NCBI GenBank assembly: GCA_020629935.1
Contig: JAHDCJ010000031.1
Location: forward strand, 1-46,312
Direction of reading: 5' to 3'
Origin: Saprospiraceae bacterium
Lineage (GTDB): Bacteria > Bacteroidota > Bacteroidia > Chitinophagales > Saprospiraceae
Length of the DNA stretch: 46,312 nucleotides
Numbering within the stretch: position 1 is the first letter of the stretch; each line of letters begins with the position of its first letter. This document shows, piece by piece, positions 44,197-46,312 of the stretch. Below the pieces are notes generated by a model, which did not search any database, was not told the DNA's origin, and saw only the letters and a program-made list of their open reading frames with translations. Both the position numbers and the translations under genes were made by a program.

Positions 44197-44799
44197 TTGA
44201 GAAATCCAGCCATCGATTGGTTTTATAAAGCCTTAAACTTAGAACTTCCAGAATTAAGCAAATTGGATGCCTATGTGGATTATATTTTGCCTAAAATTGC
44301 TCCACATAGTGAAGATTTGTACGAAATGGAATTTTATGCTGAAAAACCGTGGTTAGAAATTCGTGATGATGATCAATTTTTAGATGCTGTACTTCATATT
44401 TTCAAGAAAGAACAAAATTTAGAAATCAAACAGAAAGGAGAAGATGATGGTAGAGATTATTTGCGATCCATTGATGGAAATGTAGAAAAAGGATCATGGA
44501 CCTATCTTCAAAAACAAAGTTCCAATATCATTCTAATCAAAACCTCATCGAGTTATGAGCTTTTTGAAAAAGTATTTATCAATCCTGATTTTTTCATCTT
44601 AAAAAAACATGGCTATAAACATAAATCGGGCAATCGAAAATATTTCTTTATGGCCAGAGAAAAACGAGTCAAAAATTTAGAATGGCGAGAAATTGTAGAA
44701 TTACTTTATAATATCTATCGCTTTAGAATTCGCTTTATTCTATTTCTTGCAGGCATCTTAGTTTTTGTGATTATTATTTTATTCTTATCCTTTATATAA
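44197..44799 (+). CDS. Unknown protein with C-terminal membrane anchor
   Basis: No family is recognised. The 200-aa protein is soluble and charged up to about residue 172 and then has a single hydrophobic helix of about 22 residues (FILFLAGILVFVIIILFLSF) at the extreme C-terminus. It would thus be tail-anchored with the main part in the cytoplasm. The start is TTG at 44197, as the next ATG in frame is 46 codons in. The first segment, NPAIDWFYKALNLELPELSK, may be helical. The next gene starts 20 nt downstream on the same strand. Confidence 0.6.
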   Translation: MRNPAIDWFYKALNLELPELSKLDAYVDYILPKIAPHSEDLYEMEFYAEKPWLEIRDDDQFLDAVLHIFKKEQNLEIKQKGEDDGRDYLRSIDGNVEKGSWTYLQKQSSNIILIKTSSSYELFEKVFINPDFFILKKHGYKHKSGNRKYFFMAREKRVKNLEWREIVELLYNIYRFRIRFILFLAGILVFVIIILFLSFI

Positions 44800-44818
44800 T
44801 CCTTCAAAACGTAAAACT

Positions 44819-45160
44819 ATGCCTCCCATCAATTTCCAAAACAAGACTTTTCTTTTAGTAGAAAATGCCAGCAATGGAACGGTCAACACAGATACCATTT
44901 TTAAATACCAACAAGAGGAGGATTTGGTAACTGCAGATTACTTTGGGGGTACCGTTCGATATGGAAAAATCATTGCTCAACTTCAGGGCCAACAATTAGA
45001 CATGCGCTATCAATGTTTAACAACCAACAATGAATTGAAGGCAGGAAAAGCGATCGCTGATATTCAATTTAATGAAGAGGGAAAAATGACTTTGCATTTA
45101 AAATGGGAATGGCTTGGGGATCATCCTTCGAGTGGGCTTTCTTTTTATGTAGAGCAATAA
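44819..45160 (+). CDS. Small conserved protein, often labelled N-acetylglutamate synthase
   Basis: A 113-aa protein predicted to be mainly beta-strand, with FLLVENASNGTVNTDTIFKY, VTADYFGGTVRYGKIIAQL, MRYQCLTTNNELKAGKA and HLKWEWLGDHPSSG. From memory, relatives of this size in Bacteroidota are commonly named N-acetylglutamate synthase, but it has no acetyltransferase motif and is far too small for ArgA, so that name is not supported. The pattern suggests a small beta-barrel or lipocalin-like fold. It is followed after 14 nt by a GNAT gene, which may explain how the label arose. The function is unknown. Confidence 0.65.
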   Translation: MPPINFQNKTFLLVENASNGTVNTDTIFKYQQEEDLVTADYFGGTVRYGKIIAQLQGQQLDMRYQCLTTNNELKAGKAIADIQFNEEGKMTLHLKWEWLGDHPSSGLSFYVEQ

Positions 45161-45174
45161 AAAATATTTCCTAT

Positions 45175-45678
45175 ATGCACTTGATTCAACCTACTATTTC
45201 ATTAAAAGCCCAGTACCTGGATATGCTCGCCGATTGGCATCAAACCGGAGAAGATTTAGTTCCCTTCCCCATAAAGTATGATCCTTCTAATTTTGAACAA
45301 ATGGTCAATCGTTTGCTAGAGGCACAAACCATTGCCGATGAGGGTTTCGTTTGTCACTCTACTTTTTGGCTTGTCAATTCCGACAATAAAATTTTAGGTG
45401 TTAGTAATCTTCGCCACGAACTTAACGACCATCTTCTCAAGGAGGGGGGACATATCGGCTACGGTATCCGCCCTAGTGAAAGAAGAAAAGGATACGCTAC
45501 ATCTATATTAAGGCTTTCGCTTTTAGAAGCTAAAAAGTTAAACATTAAAAAGGTATTAGTTACTTGTGCTAAACACAATATTGGTTCCGCCAAAACAATC
45601 TTAAAGAATGGAGGTCGACTTTGGAAAGAAGTAGATCTTAACGGGGAAACGAATCAAAATTACTGGATAGCCAATTAA
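45175..45678 (+). CDS. GNAT-family N-acetyltransferase
   Basis: A 167-aa acetyl-CoA-dependent acetyltransferase. GGHIGYGIRPSERRKGYATSIL contains the pyrophosphate-binding motif RRKGYA. LVTCAKHNIGSAKTILKNGG matches the C-terminal GNAT motif in which Asn-x-x-Ser and the following helix position the cofactor. The N-terminal half, with FEQMVNRLL and FWLVNSDNKILGVSNLRH, resembles YjcK/aminoglycoside-type predicted acetyltransferases. The start is the ATG at 45175; an earlier ATG in frame lies inside the preceding gene and would add an unrelated segment. Substrate unknown. Confidence 0.85.
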   Translation: MHLIQPTISLKAQYLDMLADWHQTGEDLVPFPIKYDPSNFEQMVNRLLEAQTIADEGFVCHSTFWLVNSDNKILGVSNLRHELNDHLLKEGGHIGYGIRPSERRKGYATSILRLSLLEAKKLNIKKVLVTCAKHNIGSAKTILKNGGRLWKEVDLNGETNQNYWIAN

Positions 45679-45685
45679 TTATATT

Positions 45686-46246
45686 ATGAAAAAAAAGCTC
45701 TTCATCTTTTGTCTTTTCTTTGTTGTCATTTTCTTTGTCTTAATCAATATCAGACCAAGACCTAAAGCACTAGATTAATATTTATTTCACCCACAAAAAG
45801 AAACGAACTCCACCCATCTTACCGTCCAATTTTTAGGGAATACGAATATCTTAATTAGCGATGGGAAAACGCATCTTTTAACCGATGCCTTCTTTAGTCG
45901 CCCTTCTGCGTGGAAGGTACTCTTCGGAAAAGTTAGCCCAAATAAAGAGCGCATTCAAAAAGCTTTAGATCAAGCAGGAATAAAAAAATTAGATGCGATC
46001 ATTCCAGTACATTCCCACTTTGATCATGCGATGGATGCTCCGCTGGTTGCAGATATAACTCAAGCCACATTATTTGGTTCTTCATCTACTATGCAAATTG
46101 CAAAGGGTTATGGCTTAGATCAAAACCAGCAAATTATTCCACCTCTTAATCAAGCTATTCCTGTAGGGGATTTTCAAATCACTTTTATAAAATCTCGTCA
46201 TTGGCAATACCCTGATGCATTGTACTTTTTTGAAATATCAAAATAG
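45686..46246 (+). pseudogene. Metallo-beta-lactamase-fold hydrolase, interrupted by a stop codon
   Basis: Reading from ATG at 45686, a signal or anchor helix (residues 1-20, LFIFCLFFVVIFFVLIN) is followed by TAA at 45776-45778. The same frame then continues without a shift to 46246 and encodes LTVQFLGNTNILISDGKTHL and IIPVHSHFDHAMDAPL, the HxHxDH zinc motif of the metallo-beta-lactamase fold. Total coding length is about 185 codons, while full-length relatives with this N-terminal anchor are usually longer, so the C-terminus also appears lost. Both signs point to decay. A sequencing error at the stop codon is the main alternative; a second start downstream (around 46031) would lack the zinc motif. 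Confidence 0.75.
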
Positions 46247-46312
46247 TATGTGCGTTAATCTATCTTAAAACCATAGCGGTGCGTTCTACCTATTTTTTAT
46301 TGATCGTGGATT

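Noticed and set aside
44819-45160. N-acetylglutamate synthase as product
   Set aside because: It has no GNAT or amino-acid-kinase motif and is far too short.
1-46312. tRNA, rRNA, CRISPR arrays, insertion sequences and prophage
   Set aside because: No T-loop or acceptor-stem pattern, repeat-spacer array, transposase or phage gene was found on either strand by reading.

Overview
The window looks like chromosome from a Bacteroidota bacterium, possibly a Saprospira/Haliscomenobacter relative (the lineage below phylum is inference). The DNA is A+T-rich. Promoters match the Bacteroidota sigma-A consensus (TTTG, about 20 nt, TAnnTTTG) rather than -35/-10 boxes. Several proteins have typical phylum architectures: TPR/PD40/OmpA, propeller/SprB-like/OmpA, an E1 alpha-beta fusion, and a mitochondrial-type citrate synthase. 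I see no rRNA, tRNA, CRISPR array, phage or intact transposon. Three genes appear to start with TTG (4870 minus, 36035 plus, 44197 plus).

Layout. 1-601: non-coding DNA, richer in G+C between about 60 and 400, with a chain of small hairpins, then a promoter for a 2-oxo acid dehydrogenase E2 gene (602-1936). 2145-4337: PorE-like TPR/PD40/OmpA envelope protein. 4343-4870 (minus): small membrane protein. 5022-6872: parE, with a palindrome overlapping its promoter and a nested hairpin at the predicted mRNA 5' end. 6873-7915: a gene-poor kilobase holding a terminator and a promoter with a leader of about 470 nt, ahead of a secreted TPR protein (7916-8710). 8944-14277 (minus): alpha/beta hydrolase, citrate synthase, S37-type peptidase, Xaa-Pro aminopeptidase. 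14585-21842 (plus): fdhD and a YdeP-like molybdopterin oxidoreductase, a WS/DGAT wax-ester/triacylglycerol synthase with a lipase-like hydrolase, and a propeller/OmpA protein. 21926-22324: a methylglyoxal synthase-like protein lacking the catalytic aspartate.

22321-35789 carries most of the lower phenylacetyl-CoA pathway in two divergent blocks. The minus block is paaZ, an enoyl-CoA hydratase and a branched-chain-type E1 fusion. The plus block is paaG, paaH, paaI, a MoaD/ThiS-like ubiquitin-fold protein, a BNR/sialidase-like propeller, paaJ and paaY. Between the blocks lie a TMTC-like membrane glycosyltransferase and an SGNH hydrolase. The ring-epoxidase genes paaABCDE and the ligase paaK are not in the window. 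PaaG, PaaZ, the hydratase, PaaH and PaaJ would convert ring epoxide to acetyl-CoA and succinyl-CoA, feeding the TCA cycle that citrate synthase enters.

36035-45678: a GAF histidine kinase, a Methyltransf_32-like methyltransferase, an iodotyrosine deiodinase-like nitroreductase with a class V aminotransferase, an SDR, an MlaE/MlaF lipid-transport pair, fabG, two unknown proteins and a GNAT acetyltransferase. 45686-46246 is a metallo-beta-lactamase-fold pseudogene with an in-frame stop.

The best candidate for an undescribed system is the MoaD-like/BNR-propeller pair inside the phenylacetate operon. The next most interesting signal is recurrent hairpins placed at predicted transcription starts.
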